Counted from the first letter of the stretch, positions 44,419 through 53,771 are shown. The stretch is DNA of 64,000 bases from an uncultured Dorea sp. (GCA_910587575.1 CAJULU010000002.1:1-64000); one strand, 5' to 3'. Notes: generated by a model not told the origin, from the letters alone. A program made the numbers and translations.

Positions 44419-45564
44419 ATGAGAATTACTACGAATCAGATATTAAGAAATTACAAGTCCAATCTTGGAAACTCCCTTGCTAACCTTGATTCTGCCAGAG
44501 TCAAGGTTATGACGGGACGGAAGTTCAATTCCACGGCGGAGGATCCGGGCAATGCATTGCGTGCCGCCGTCCTGGAACGTAAGTATGTAAGAAATGACGA
44601 TTACCTGAATCTTGTGAAGGATGTACAGTCTTTCCAGGATTCACAGGAAGATGCCGCTATGCAGATCAACAATCTTGCACAGCACTTAAGCAAACAGTAC
44701 GGACTTGAAGCGCTGAACGGAACTAATAGTGAACTTTCCATCCGCGAGACTTATGCGGCTGCATGGAAAGGCGCACAGGAGAACATGGTATTAAGCCTGA
44801 ATGCCAGCTATGAAGGAAAATATGTATTTGCCGGCGGCGATGGCCAGACCGCTCCGTTTAAACTGATTGATGTACCAGAAGACCCGGCACTCCCCGATGG
44901 AGATAAAAAGCAGGTTTTGCTTTACCGGAATGTTGATGTCACTACTGGTAATCTCTACGATGAAGACGGCCAGCTGGTTGATGCCGATCCCACGAAATCG
45001 GAAGAACGCCTGGAGAAATTATCAAACGATTCTCTCTATGTGGATTTAGGTTTCGGTATGACCCGGGAGAAGAAGGATATTATTGACAGTTCCAACGCTT
45101 TTAATACCAGTCTTCCTGGAATTAACGTGGTCGGATATGGGAAATATCCGCCCAATAAGGATGGCATTGAAGATCCGAAGAACATGGTTCTTTTAATGGG
45201 TGAGATTTCTGATATATTGAAAGAAGAAGATTTTACCGAGGATAATTATGAAAGATACCGTGAGCTCTTAGAGAAATTTGATGGTATTTACAAAGACCCC
45301 AATACAGGCAAGAAGATTCCCGGCGGACGGGAACAGGTTCTTGAGAAGATTACCGAGCTTGGTACGCAGACGGAATTCCTTACCACCACGAAGGACCGTC
45401 TGGAGACCAGTGAGATCAACCTTGCCACACAGATTGACAATGTCGTGAACGTTGACATGGCAGAGGCAATTATGAATTTTTCCTGGGCTCAGTATGCTTA
45501 CAACGCCTCCCTCAAGGTCGGCAACAATATATTGACACCATCTTTTATTGATTTTATGAAATAA
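44419..45564 (+). CDS. flgL: Flagellar hook-filament junction protein FlgL (HAP3)
   Basis: A 381-residue flagellin-like junction protein. MRITTNQILRNYKSNLGNSLANLDSARVKVMTGRKFNSTAEDPGNALRA at the start and VDMAEAIMNFSWAQYAYNASLKVGNNILTPSFIDFMK at the end form the coiled core. The middle (~150-290) is variable and surface-exposed. It follows flgK by 16 bp with GGGGAGG. Confidence 0.94.
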   Translation: MRITTNQILRNYKSNLGNSLANLDSARVKVMTGRKFNSTAEDPGNALRAAVLERKYVRNDDYLNLVKDVQSFQDSQEDAAMQINNLAQHLSKQYGLEALNGTNSELSIRETYAAAWKGAQENMVLSLNASYEGKYVFAGGDGQTAPFKLIDVPEDPALPDGDKKQVLLYRNVDVTTGNLYDEDGQLVDADPTKSEERLEKLSNDSLYVDLGFGMTREKKDIIDSSNAFNTSLPGINVVGYGKYPPNKDGIEDPKNMVLLMGEISDILKEEDFTEDNYERYRELLEKFDGIYKDPNTGKKIPGGREQVLEKITELGTQTEFLTTTKDRLETSEINLATQIDNVVNVDMAEAIMNFSWAQYAYNASLKVGNNILTPSFIDFMK

Positions 45565-45600
45565 TAAAAAGCATAGGAATGAGAAAGGAGGAAGTCTTAT

Positions 45601-46206
45601 ATGAATCAACTCATCAGAATTACAACGGTTCCTATTCAGTATGAGCTGAAAGTCAATAATGCCCGGCTGGAATATTCCCGGTCAAAGGCAGAATTGGAGA
45701 TCAGCCGTAATGATGGCGGACTATCGATCAAGAGTCGTCCTGTGAAACTGAACCTGGATGCTTCTGAGGCAAGGAATTCGGTTGTACCTACACCAACCAG
45801 AAATGTTGCCCAGACTGCACAGGCAGGAAAAGAAGCCGCTTACAGCGCAACGGCACAGCTTGCACAGGAAGGACAGCTTCTGTTGAAAGCAGATATCGGC
45901 CAGGATGTAATCGGACAGATCATGCAGCAGAGAACAGCTCCTGCTACCGGAGAATTCCAGCTTGGATTCACCCCTTCTGCCCCTGTTGATATCGACTATG
46001 AAGCTGCTGATCTGACGATCAATTATGAGATGGATAAATTGAATTTTGACCTCAAAGTGGCAAATGGCAATTTTGAATTTATCCCTGGCAATATTGAGAT
46101 GTCCATTACCCAGCATCCTGATGTTGTCATCGAATATATTGGTGGACCGATCTATGTACCGCCGAGTGCTGATCCTAATTATGAACCAATAGATGTAAGG
46201 GCTTAA
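45601..46206 (+). CDS. DUF6470 family protein
   Basis: A 201-residue protein in the usual flgL-fliW interval. Its start (MNQLIRITTVPIQYELKVNNARLEY) and repeated strand pattern with IDYEAADLTINYEMDKL, ending VIEYIGGPIYVPP, are as in the DUF6470 family of Firmicutes flagellar operons. Function unknown; flagellar association is by context only. The stop codon lies in the terminator hairpin. Confidence 0.85.
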   Translation: MNQLIRITTVPIQYELKVNNARLEYSRSKAELEISRNDGGLSIKSRPVKLNLDASEARNSVVPTPTRNVAQTAQAGKEAAYSATAQLAQEGQLLLKADIGQDVIGQIMQQRTAPATGEFQLGFTPSAPVDIDYEAADLTINYEMDKLNFDLKVANGNFEFIPGNIEMSITQHPDVVIEYIGGPIYVPPSADPNYEPIDVRA

Positions 46207-46222
46207 AAAGCCCTTACTTTTT
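46195..46222 (+). terminator. Terminator overlapping the DUF6470 stop codon
   Basis: Perfect 10-bp stem GTAAGGGCTT/AAGCCCTTAC (46195-46204 and 46208-46217) then TTTTT. It separates flgL-DUF6470 from fliW-csrA, so the latter pair likely has its own promoter in the 46223-46327 gap. Confidence 0.85.
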
Positions 46223-46327
46223 CACATATTATTAGTATTTGATACACTATGGGCTGGGACAGTGTTGCTTACGATACCCTTTGGGTACGAAAACACAATA
46301 CACTTGATTCCTTGGAGGTAACATACA

Positions 46328-46774
46328 TTGAACATAAATGCAAAATATTTCGGAACTGTTTCTTATGAAGAATCAGACTCCATTCACATCATTAATGGGC
46401 TGATTGGCTTTGAATCTCATACAAAGTATCTCCCCATTCCATTCCAGGAGGAAGATGATTCTATGATCTCCCTGCAGTGCCTGGATGATGAGACACTTTC
46501 ATTTATACTGATGAATCCCTTTGGCATCTTCCCCGACTATGCACCGGTTCTGTCTGCAGGAGATCTGCGGGAACTGGGGGCGGACTCTGTTGAGGACATC
46601 TCCTACTATGTAATCAGCGTAATCCGGGATTCTGTTGCGGAATCAACCGTGAATTTAAAGGCTCCGCTCGTTGTCAACGCATTGAACCGGAAAGCTAAAC
46701 AGGTGATTCTGGAACAGCCGGAATATACGTTCCGGCATGCGCTCGGCGACATGGTTCATAAGGAGGATTCATAA
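46328..46774 (+). CDS. fliW: Flagellar assembly factor FliW
   Basis: A 148-residue protein with YFGTVSYEESDSIHIINGLIGFESHTKYLPIPFQEEDDSMISLQCLDDETLSFILMNPFGIFPDYAPVLS, typical of FliW. It binds CsrA and releases it when flagellin is plentiful, coupling translation to assembly. The start is TTG with CCTTGGAGG upstream. It is immediately followed by csrA, its regulatory partner. Confidence 0.93.
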   Translation: MNINAKYFGTVSYEESDSIHIINGLIGFESHTKYLPIPFQEEDDSMISLQCLDDETLSFILMNPFGIFPDYAPVLSAGDLRELGADSVEDISYYVISVIRDSVAESTVNLKAPLVVNALNRKAKQVILEQPEYTFRHALGDMVHKEDS

Positions 46775-46775
46775 T

Positions 46776-46997
46776 ATGCTTATACTGCAACGCCGCAAGG
46801 GACAATCCCTTACCATTAATCAGAATATTACGCTGACCGTCGTTGATGCCGGAACAGACTGGGTAAAGCTCGCCATAGACGCCCCCAAGGAAATTCCCAT
46901 TTTACGGACAGAATTAAAAGAAGCTGCCGCAGAGAACCAGAAAGCCTCAGCAACAGCCTCTCGACAGGTATTGGATGAGATATTAAAAAAGAGATAA
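46776..46997 (+). CDS. csrA: Carbon storage regulator CsrA
   Basis: A 73-residue RNA-binding protein from the ATG at 46776, just after the fliW stop, with AAGGAGG upstream. MLILQRRKGQSLTINQNITLTVVDAGTDWVKLAIDAPKEIPILR is the CsrA strand set. It blocks translation of flagellin and other mRNAs until FliW captures it. The C-terminus is somewhat longer than average. Confidence 0.94.
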   Translation: MLILQRRKGQSLTINQNITLTVVDAGTDWVKLAIDAPKEIPILRTELKEAAAENQKASATASRQVLDEILKKR

Positions 46998-47039
46998 CTG
47001 ACTCGTCTTTACTACAGTTTCCTCCTTTTATATTATAAA

Positions 47040-47074
47040 GAGGCTGCCAGAAAATAACCTTTTCCGGCAGCCTC
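47040..47074. terminator. Bidirectional terminator between csrA and the 354-aa gene
   Basis: GAGGCTGCC (47040-47048) pairs with GGCAGCCTC (47066-47074), extended by an inner GAAAA/TTTTC pairing. It lies between the convergent csrA and 47086-48147 genes. Confidence 0.75.
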
Positions 47075-47085
47075 ACTGCTTCGTT

Positions 47086-48147
47086 CTACGCCGAACAATC
47101 GATAAATTCTACGGATGTAACAGGTGCCGACATGACCTCCACGCTCACTCCTCCGGCCGTCGTATTTCCCAGCATTGCTGCAGCTTCCGCTGACAACGCC
47201 GAAGATGACATAGAATCTACATACTGCTCTGCCATCTGCCTGAACTGCTCATCATTCATGGAAGAATTCGGCATCACATCGTCCATATGCGCTGTTGAGG
47301 TCTGACAGTGTTCCTGCCCCATTCTGGCCTTCTGCTTACGCTTCAGTTCCTGTGCCAGCTGCAGAGCCAGCTTTTCCTTCATCTTCCTCTCTGCCGCCTT
47401 CTGACGAAGCATAAGATTCTCTTCCTTATGAAGCCTTGCAATCTTGATGTTGCCGCTTCTGATTACCGCCTTAATCTTCCCCACAATCTTCGCAGCCTCC
47501 GCCGGATCAGCCACCTGAGACTTCACCCGCTGGATCTCCCCATACTTGGCAGAAATCAATCCCTTCACGGAAGTCACATTCCTTGCACTTGCCAGCCGCA
47601 TCATGCTGGTCGTATGGGAATAGCTGTAAGAGCTGACCTTCGGACTCTTCTTCTTCGCACTTGCATAGAAAGAGGTAGACTTCTGATCCCGCCACCAGGT
47701 GTTGCCGGTATCCTCTTCTTTCTTTTTCATGGCCGTCCATCTGGACACCTGGCCATCCTCGCCGATCACAAGCCCCATGCCCACCAGTTCCTTATTCCGA
47801 AGCAGCGCATCAACACTTGCCGACTTCTGGTACTGATCCATATGGTTCAGAATGTTCTCCACATGCTTACGCAGATCCTCATCGGTACCCATCTTCTCCA
47901 GTAATTCCTCAGAGAGAACCACGTGATTCGTCCCTGTCTGTCCGGCTCCGTACTGGGAAATCTGTTGATGGTTCTCAAAAGAAAGGACACTAAAATTAAT
48001 ATTCTTATATGTCTGCTTCAGATATTTCATCATGGCAGCTGCATCGGACTGTTCTGCCGCCGTATTATTTTCAACATCTTTTCTGGAATCCATCCGTAAT
48101 CGTGAAACCTGGGAATCGGAGTAAGCTCTGCTGTTCGTTACTTTCAT
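47086..48147 (-). CDS. Uncharacterised protein (possibly DUF6033-like)
   Basis: About 353 residues from MKVTNSRAYS at 48147, which follows a GGGG-rich site; the upstream extension to 48213 looks untranslated. It is soluble, with a conserved-looking early domain (YKNINFSVLSFENHQQI..., GTNHVVLSEELLEKMGTDEDLRKHVENILNHMDQYQ, GLVIGEDGQVSRW) then a long basic coiled coil (KIARLHKEENLMLRQKAAERKMKEKLALQLAQELKRK). The first part loosely resembles DUF6033 proteins of Lachnospiraceae. Function unknown. Confidence 0.6.
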   Translation of the reverse strand: MKVTNSRAYSDSQVSRLRMDSRKDVENNTAAEQSDAAAMMKYLKQTYKNINFSVLSFENHQQISQYGAGQTGTNHVVLSEELLEKMGTDEDLRKHVENILNHMDQYQKSASVDALLRNKELVGMGLVIGEDGQVSRWTAMKKKEEDTGNTWWRDQKSTSFYASAKKKSPKVSSYSYSHTTSMMRLASARNVTSVKGLISAKYGEIQRVKSQVADPAEAAKIVGKIKAVIRSGNIKIARLHKEENLMLRQKAAERKMKEKLALQLAQELKRKQKARMGQEHCQTSTAHMDDVMPNSSMNDEQFRQMAEQYVDSMSSSALSAEAAAMLGNTTAGGVSVEVMSAPVTSVEFIDCSA

Positions 48148-48295
48148 TGATATCCCCCTTTTCTCCTTGCCAAAAAACCTCATGTTATACTTATAATATC
48201 GACCTGGAAACAACTTTCATAATACTGTTGACAAACGTTTTCAAATCCGCTATGTTGAATAAAGTAAGCGATCTAGATAAGGAGTTTTCAGAAAA

Positions 48296-50491
48296 ATGAA
48301 ATCATTAATCTTAGCAGAAAAACCATCTGTTGCCCGGGATATTGCCCGGGTACTGAACTGCCGGAAGAATCTTGCCGGAGCCATAGAGGGAAGCCAGTAC
48401 GTGGTTACATGGGCCCTTGGCCATCTTGTCACTCTGGCAGACCCCGAAGAATACGACAAGAAGTTCAAGGAATGGAATCTTTCCTACCTTCCCATGATTC
48501 CGAAAAAATGGGAACTAATCGTTATAAAACAGACGGCCAAACAGTATCACAATGTCAAGTCCCAGCTGTTCCGCAAGGATATCGAAGACATCATCATTGC
48601 CACGGATGCCGGAAGAGAAGGGGAACTGGTGGCCCGCTGGATCCTTGAGAAATCGGGCTGCTGCAAACCTGTCAGAAGACTCTGGATTTCCTCTGTCACC
48701 GACAAGGCAATCCGGGAAGGATTCGCCAACTTAAAAGACGGACGGGAATACCTTGCCCTCTACCATGCGGCAAGAAGCCGGGCCGAGGCAGACTGGCTGG
48801 TGGGAATCAATGCCACCCGGGCCTTAACTTGCAAGTACAACGCCCAGCTTTCCTGCGGACGTGTCCAGACTCCCACTCTGTCCATGATTGCAAAGCGGGA
48901 GGAAGAGATCCGAAGCTTTTGCCCCAGGGAATATTATGGGCTTACCTGTACTGCCGGAACTATCAGGTGGACATGGCAGAATGATAAAAACGGAAGTACC
49001 CGTTCTTTTCAGAAGCCGTTTCTGGAAGAAGTCAGGATCAATCTTAAAGGACAGAAGCTTACCGTAACAGACGTACAGAAGACCGGGAAAAAGACCTTTG
49101 CACCAGGACTTTATGATTTGACGGAATTACAGCGGGATGCTAACCGGCGGTTTGGGTTTTCTGCCAAAGAGACCTTGAATATCATGCAGCGGCTTTATGA
49201 AAACCATAAGGTACTCACCTATCCCCGGACAGACTCCCGGTATATCGGCACGGACATTGTGCCTACCATCAAAGAACGGCTGAAGGCCTGCAATACCGGC
49301 CCCTACAAGAAGTTCATCCCTCAGCTGCTGAAAATGCCTCTTAAGACCAGCAAGGCATTTGTAGACGATAAGAAGGTCAGCGACCATCACGCCATCATTC
49401 CCACCGAAGAAGCGGTTCTTCTGGAGCATTTGAGCAGCGAAGAACGAAAGATCTACGATCTGGTAGTGCGCCGCTTCATCAGCGTCCTCTATCCTCCATT
49501 CGAATACGAGCAGACCACGCTGAAAGCCACCACCGCCGGTCAATGCTTTACCGCCAGGGGAAAACGGGTTCTGTCCCAAGGCTGGAAAGCCGTCTATGAG
49601 GCAGATCATTTCGATGAAAATGAGGAAAATGAGGACGAGAAAGATGGATTCCAGACAACAGAGCAGACCCTGCCATCTTTGAAAAAGGGGGAAAAGCTGC
49701 CAATTTCTAACCCGGCCCTCCAGACAGGGAAGACAAAACCACCGGCCCGGTTTACCGAGGCCACCCTCCTTACAGCGATGGAAAACCCTGCCCGGTACAT
49801 GGAATCCCAGGATGCAAGGGCAAGAAAGACGCTTGGGGAGACCGGCGGGCTGGGAACGGTTGCCACACGGGCTGACATCATCGAGAAGCTGTTCCATTCT
49901 TTTCTCATTGAAAAAAAGGGCAGCGAAATCCTGATTACTTCCAAGGGAAAGCAGCTTCTGACACTGGTGCCCGAAGACCTGAAGAAACCGGAACTTACGG
50001 CACAATGGGAGATGCAGCTTGCAGACATTGCCAGAGGGCGGCACAAGGAGACTGCCTTTCTTGCAGAAATTCAAGGGTATACGAAAGAATTAATTGAGGA
50101 AATCCGTTCTGCCGACGGCGCCTTTCGTCATGACAATCTGACCAATACCAAATGTCCCCGCTGCGGGAAACGCATGCTTGCTGTCAACGGCAAGAATGCA
50201 CGTCTTCTGGTGTGCCAGGACCGGGAATGCGGCTACCGGGAGACCGTTGCCCGCTTAAGCAATGCACGCTGTCCCAACTGCCATAAGAAGATGGAACTCA
50301 TCAGGAAAGGAGAGGAAGAAACCTTTGTCTGCACCTGCGGATACAAGGAGAAACTCTCTGCGTTCAAGGCCCGGCGGGAAAAAGAAGGCGCCGGTGTCAC
50401 GAAGAAGGACGTGCAGAAATATCTGAAAAATCAGAAAGAGGAATCGGTCAACACTGCATTTGCAGACGCATTGGCCGGAATCAGACTATAG
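48296..50491 (+). CDS. topB: DNA topoisomerase III
   Basis: A 731-residue type IA topoisomerase. Toprim domain (SLILAEKPSVARDIARVLN, IIATDAGREGELVARWIL), active-site Tyr in LTYPRTDSRYIGTD, and conserved GGLGTVATRADIIEKL. The C-terminus has two CXXC-type zinc motifs (CPRCGKRM and CPNCHKKMEL with CTCGYKE). It relaxes and decatenates DNA through single-strand passage. A good SD (AAGGAGTTTTCAG) precedes the ATG. Transcribed away from its neighbour at 47086-48147. Confidence 0.93.
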   Translation: MKSLILAEKPSVARDIARVLNCRKNLAGAIEGSQYVVTWALGHLVTLADPEEYDKKFKEWNLSYLPMIPKKWELIVIKQTAKQYHNVKSQLFRKDIEDIIIATDAGREGELVARWILEKSGCCKPVRRLWISSVTDKAIREGFANLKDGREYLALYHAARSRAEADWLVGINATRALTCKYNAQLSCGRVQTPTLSMIAKREEEIRSFCPREYYGLTCTAGTIRWTWQNDKNGSTRSFQKPFLEEVRINLKGQKLTVTDVQKTGKKTFAPGLYDLTELQRDANRRFGFSAKETLNIMQRLYENHKVLTYPRTDSRYIGTDIVPTIKERLKACNTGPYKKFIPQLLKMPLKTSKAFVDDKKVSDHHAIIPTEEAVLLEHLSSEERKIYDLVVRRFISVLYPPFEYEQTTLKATTAGQCFTARGKRVLSQGWKAVYEADHFDENEENEDEKDGFQTTEQTLPSLKKGEKLPISNPALQTGKTKPPARFTEATLLTAMENPARYMESQDARARKTLGETGGLGTVATRADIIEKLFHSFLIEKKGSEILITSKGKQLLTLVPEDLKKPELTAQWEMQLADIARGRHKETAFLAEIQGYTKELIEEIRSADGAFRHDNLTNTKCPRCGKRMLAVNGKNARLLVCQDRECGYRETVARLSNARCPNCHKKMELIRKGEEETFVCTCGYKEKLSAFKARREKEGAGVTKKDVQKYLKNQKEESVNTAFADALAGIRL

Positions 50492-50504
50492 AAGCCTGAC
50501 AAAA

Positions 50505-50546
50505 GGGCTGGTGGGAAGACTGCACAATGTCTTTCCCCGCCAGCCC
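50505..50546. terminator. Terminator between topB and the DUF1847 gene
   Basis: GGGCTGG...GGGAAGAC (from 50505) pairs with GTCTTTCCC...CCAGCCC (to 50546), a long stem with one mismatch. It serves the convergent pair. Confidence 0.65.
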
Positions 50547-50566
50547 GTTCTGACGTAATAGCTTCT

Positions 50567-51205
50567 TTACTCCTTCAGCTTTTTATAATAGGTATCTGCC
50601 GTATACAGGGCCGCCGCAGGATTATGCCCCGTTACCCGGTCTTTCGTCACCGCTGTTGTGGTCAGCGCTTCCGAATACTTATAGAACAGACTGTCATGTC
50701 CCACACACAGCCCCACCACAACATTCAGATCCGTCTTCGCATGATTCAGCATTTTCGCCTGCAGAATCGGATTGCACATATTAAGGCCGATCCCGTTGCA
50801 CTCCTTTGGAATCCCCACGGATGTCTTCGGTGTCGCCCCTGCCTTACAGGCAATCCCGAAAACCTCGAATCCATGCGATCTCATGATGGCCGCCAGTGTC
50901 CGGCTCTCCTTGAGGAGTCCCACACAGGTCGCAATCCCGATCTTCTTCGCCCCCATCTTCCGGGCAAATTCCATAATCTCTTCTACTCTTGTGTACTGGC
51001 AGTAATGCTCATACTCTACTTCTGCCGCAGCGACCATGGTCCTATGGTTCTCTTCCTCCTCATAACAGGCCATCGCCTCCTGGTATACCTCCTGGTCCAT
51101 GTGCGTGGTCAGACAGAACTCGGGATACGTCTTATCCATCTTATCACAATTCTTCACCGCACAGTCAATACATGACCTCTCCTTTACCTCAGTCCCGTTA
51201 CTCAT
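50567..51205 (-). CDS. DUF1847 metal-binding protein
   Basis: About 212 residues from MSNGTEVKERS at 51205, preceded by GAGGAGGAAGAAG; the frame runs on to 51274 only through a repeat copy. Cysteines in CIDCAVKNCDKMDKTYPEFC bind metal. The later KMGAKKIGIATCVGLLKESRTLAAIMRSHGFEVFGIACKAGATPKTSVGIP and GLCVGHDSLFYKYS are DUF1847 marks. Likely a cytosolic iron-sulfur or zinc protein of anaerobes; role unknown. Confidence 0.85.
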   Translation of the reverse strand: MSNGTEVKERSCIDCAVKNCDKMDKTYPEFCLTTHMDQEVYQEAMACYEEEENHRTMVAAAEVEYEHYCQYTRVEEIMEFARKMGAKKIGIATCVGLLKESRTLAAIMRSHGFEVFGIACKAGATPKTSVGIPKECNGIGLNMCNPILQAKMLNHAKTDLNVVVGLCVGHDSLFYKYSEALTTTAVTKDRVTGHNPAAALYTADTYYKKLKE

Positions 51206-51224
51206 CTTCTTCCTCCTCTTCTCA

Positions 51225-51263
51225 GACTCCATACATACATCACGGTGTACCTTTGGGTATACA
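51225..51263. repeat. Partial palindromic repeat, copy F
   Basis: The 3' half of the family element (GACTCC, then CATCACGGTGTACC and GGGTATACA). It lies upstream of the DUF1847 start and artificially extends that frame. Confidence 0.6.
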
Positions 51264-51279
51264 CAAACGTACACCCTTC

Positions 51280-52356
51280 TTACCGTACAATCCCCTCACT
51301 CTTACAATATGCAACAATCAGATCTACCATCCGGTTATAACTCTTCACTCCATCCTTCTGTCCATTGGCCTTCAGATAGGTATCATTGACCTTATTCGAG
51401 ACTTCTGCGATAGTGCCGTCATATTTTGCCCAGAACTCTCTGTTAAGCTTAAGATCCGCCTCTATTTCCGGGGCAAGCCGGCTTCGCACCTCCATCCAGG
51501 TATCATAATCCGCCTTATACAGCACATTCATGCACTGAATCCACCCGGACAGATACCCGCTGTACGCAAAGGCCTCCTGCCCGCTGGTCACACAGGCCAG
51601 AAATGCAATAAAATTGGCCTCCTGCTCCTGCATGAACCCCCGCAGATGGGACAATTCATGGCAGGCCGTAAACGGAATCACATAATCCTGCACATCCCCG
51701 TTAAAATTCGCCTCAATGGTAAAAGGAGAATACACCCCTGTCAGATTCTGAACCGAGAGAATACACGAGTTCACCAGTTCCTTCGGCCTGGGAAAATACC
51801 CGTTAAGTTCCGGATACTCCTGCGCCAGCCTCTCCATGGCCTTCACCGCATTTTCCTCTGCCGGCAGGTCAAGCCTCATGCCTCCGTCCTCATTCCGTTC
51901 AATCTTACCATTGTAGTCAGCAAGTTCCTCCGTCAGCCAGATACACACCGCTTCCAGTTCCTTTGCAGAATATTCCCCGGTCTGGATTCCCGAACTGTCC
52001 GAAAATGACTCCCGATGATAATTAATCCCGCAGTTTACTACATACAGAAAACAAAGAACCGCCGCCAGGAGAAACAGATTCAAGAATCCATGATACAGCC
52101 CCCGCCCGGCAATCTTTCCAGAGATTCTTCCGGCAGTCCATACCACCGCACCAAGCAGAAGAAGGTACAGCAGCATCTCCGACACGGAAACAGGACAGTA
52201 TCCCATGAGACGCCCCACGCTCCCCACCCACAGCGGATAGATATGGGTGCTGTACCACTGGGCAAAAGTTCCTGTCAGCCTGGCAGCCCCGCTTAAGATC
52301 AGGGCTGCCATCCACAATGCTGCACTAATGGCCAGTTTGATTCTGTTTTTCTTCAT
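51280..52356 (-). CDS. DUF3810 membrane metalloprotease-like protein
   Basis: About 358 residues from MKKNRIKLAISAAL at 52356, which has GAGGAAAG at good distance; 35 more upstream codons are open but unlikely. Three N-terminal TM helices precede a soluble domain with the zinc-protease-like HELSHLRGFMQEQEANFIAFLAC (HEXXH with downstream Glu). This matches DUF3810. Substrate unknown. It faces the cell exterior or membrane. Confidence 0.82.
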   Translation of the reverse strand: MKKNRIKLAISAALWMAALILSGAARLTGTFAQWYSTHIYPLWVGSVGRLMGYCPVSVSEMLLYLLLLGAVVWTAGRISGKIAGRGLYHGFLNLFLLAAVLCFLYVVNCGINYHRESFSDSSGIQTGEYSAKELEAVCIWLTEELADYNGKIERNEDGGMRLDLPAEENAVKAMERLAQEYPELNGYFPRPKELVNSCILSVQNLTGVYSPFTIEANFNGDVQDYVIPFTACHELSHLRGFMQEQEANFIAFLACVTSGQEAFAYSGYLSGWIQCMNVLYKADYDTWMEVRSRLAPEIEADLKLNREFWAKYDGTIAEVSNKVNDTYLKANGQKDGVKSYNRMVDLIVAYCKSEGIVR

Positions 52357-52475
52357 CGTTCTGCTTTCCTCTGTCATAGAACCATCCGTTTCCCTCTGAT
52401 TTTCCCTTGCTCTTCCAGTCGCCTGGCAGACCGCCTGTCTGCTGACCAGAAAGAAATCCACGATACAAGTCTAAC

Positions 52476-52510
52476 AATCCCCCTCCTTCTTGTCAAGAAA
52501 GAGGGGGATT
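52476..52510. terminator. Strong intergenic hairpin
   Basis: AATCCCCCTC (52476-52485) and GAGGGGGATT (52501-52510) form a perfect 10-bp, GC-rich stem between the DUF3810 gene and the 319-aa gene. T-run is weak on both sides. Confidence 0.6.
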
Positions 52511-52558
52511 TCTACTATGCCTTTTATTTCCTAATTATCTGATGGCCTGCGGGTTTCA

Positions 52559-53518
52559 TTATGCCCGGCCCGACAGAACCATCCTCCTGCTGACCAGGTA
52601 TCCGCCCGGCCCCTTCGTCATCTGTGCAATCTGATTCATAAAAAAGTCAAGCTGCAGTTCCCGGTTAGCCATAAGCTTCTCCTTGATGGATGAAAGAAAG
52701 TTCTCCTTACTGCTGGTATCCGCTCCGGAAAATGTCCGGTCCAGCTTTACCTGATACAGCTTTTCATACTGCTTATCCTGATATTTCTGATACCCTGGCC
52801 TGCCGGCTGCAACCAGGTCAATATTCTTAAGCATCCACTCCATGGAAAACATGGCCGACGCCCCCGTATCCTCTCCGGAAGAGCTTTTCAGTCTCTGGTA
52901 CGCCGCATACGCCTCGGGATCATACTTTTGCATTGCAAAACTTACCTCTCCCCTGCTGTCCTCATGCACATAACCATTTCCATCCAGACCGATGGCATGC
53001 TTTACCCTGTACTCCATCTGGCAGGAACCGACACGTTTTCCTTCCATGCCAATCCTGGCGATGGAACGCATTGCCGTCATGAAGGATCCTTTCGTCTTTT
53101 CATCCATAAACTGACCGGCAAGATACTCCGCTTTCTCAACTCCTAAGCTGATGCGGGCCAGCCGGTCCGTCTCCTCCACACCATGTACGTCATTGGGAAG
53201 GAAATCATTCCAGATAATATCATAGACGCTGTCTTTGAGTTCCTGGCTCTTGCCTCTTAAGGCATCTGTAACCGCATTATCAATTCTGGCATATCCTGTA
53301 TAGTACGGTCTTACAGGCCCATACTCGACCACCACGGGAGAACGATTCACCGGCGTCTCAGACGAAGCGCCTTTGGGAAGCGCAAGAGGCTCCTCATTCA
53401 TGGGTTTCACTGATGCAAAATTCTTCCTGATCTGCTCCATCTGTGCGGAAGAAATCTTATCCCTCCACGGGGTAACCGGCTGCAATGCCGTGGCACGCCA
53501 ACAGGTACATTGACTCAT
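52559..53518 (-). CDS. Uncharacterised soluble protein
   Basis: A 319-residue protein without signal peptide or TM helices. An N-terminal CTC (residues 4-6) is notable, then DNAVTDALRGKSQELKDSVYDIIWNDFLPNDVHG, GVEKAEYLAGQFMDEKTKGSFMTAMRSIARIGMEGKRVG, and VSRRMVLSGRA at the end. No known domain is recognised. Its upstream gap holds a repeat copy. Codon use is like the flagellar genes. Role unknown. Confidence 0.65.
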   Translation of the reverse strand: MSQCTCWRATALQPVTPWRDKISSAQMEQIRKNFASVKPMNEEPLALPKGASSETPVNRSPVVVEYGPVRPYYTGYARIDNAVTDALRGKSQELKDSVYDIIWNDFLPNDVHGVEETDRLARISLGVEKAEYLAGQFMDEKTKGSFMTAMRSIARIGMEGKRVGSCQMEYRVKHAIGLDGNGYVHEDSRGEVSFAMQKYDPEAYAAYQRLKSSSGEDTGASAMFSMEWMLKNIDLVAAGRPGYQKYQDKQYEKLYQVKLDRTFSGADTSSKENFLSSIKEKLMANRELQLDFFMNQIAQMTKGPGGYLVSRRMVLSGRA

Positions 53519-53771
53519 TGTTTCGACCTCCTTCTATCAGATATATGCTCCGTCAGAGCATTGTGTACATTAGGCATACCCCTTGGGGGCATGCTTTACG
53601 GTGTGCCCCCAGGGTATACATAATATATCGACTGGCAGCCCGGGCACGATAACTCCATATAAGATATTTGTACTGATATTCCCCGCCTTTCTTTCATTAA
53701 TTTACATAGTGCCACCTATTTCTTAGGAAAACATCATCACATATCAAAAGAAACAAGAATCAGAAGATGCA
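53519..53771. other. Gap with a partial palindromic repeat
   Basis: No gene. It contains a truncated repeat copy (53573-53621) and otherwise plain sequence up to the sugar-operon terminator at 53772. Confidence 0.45.
53573..53621. repeat. Partial palindromic repeat, copy G
   Basis: GCATACCCCTTGGGGGCATG, then TTACGGTGTGCCCCCAGGGTATACA. It keeps the inner stem (GGGGGCA/TGCCCCC) and right end but lacks the TTGGACGGAGTCC half. Confidence 0.65.

Noticed and set aside
46235..46290. Possible further copy of the 60-bp repeat before fliW
   Set aside because: Only a GATACCC...GGGTAC palindrome is shared; the GGACGGAGTCC and GGGCATG cores are absent.
49127..50074. Long minus-strand frame inside topB
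   Set aside because: Antisense shadow of a conserved coding sequence with no start signal or known motif.
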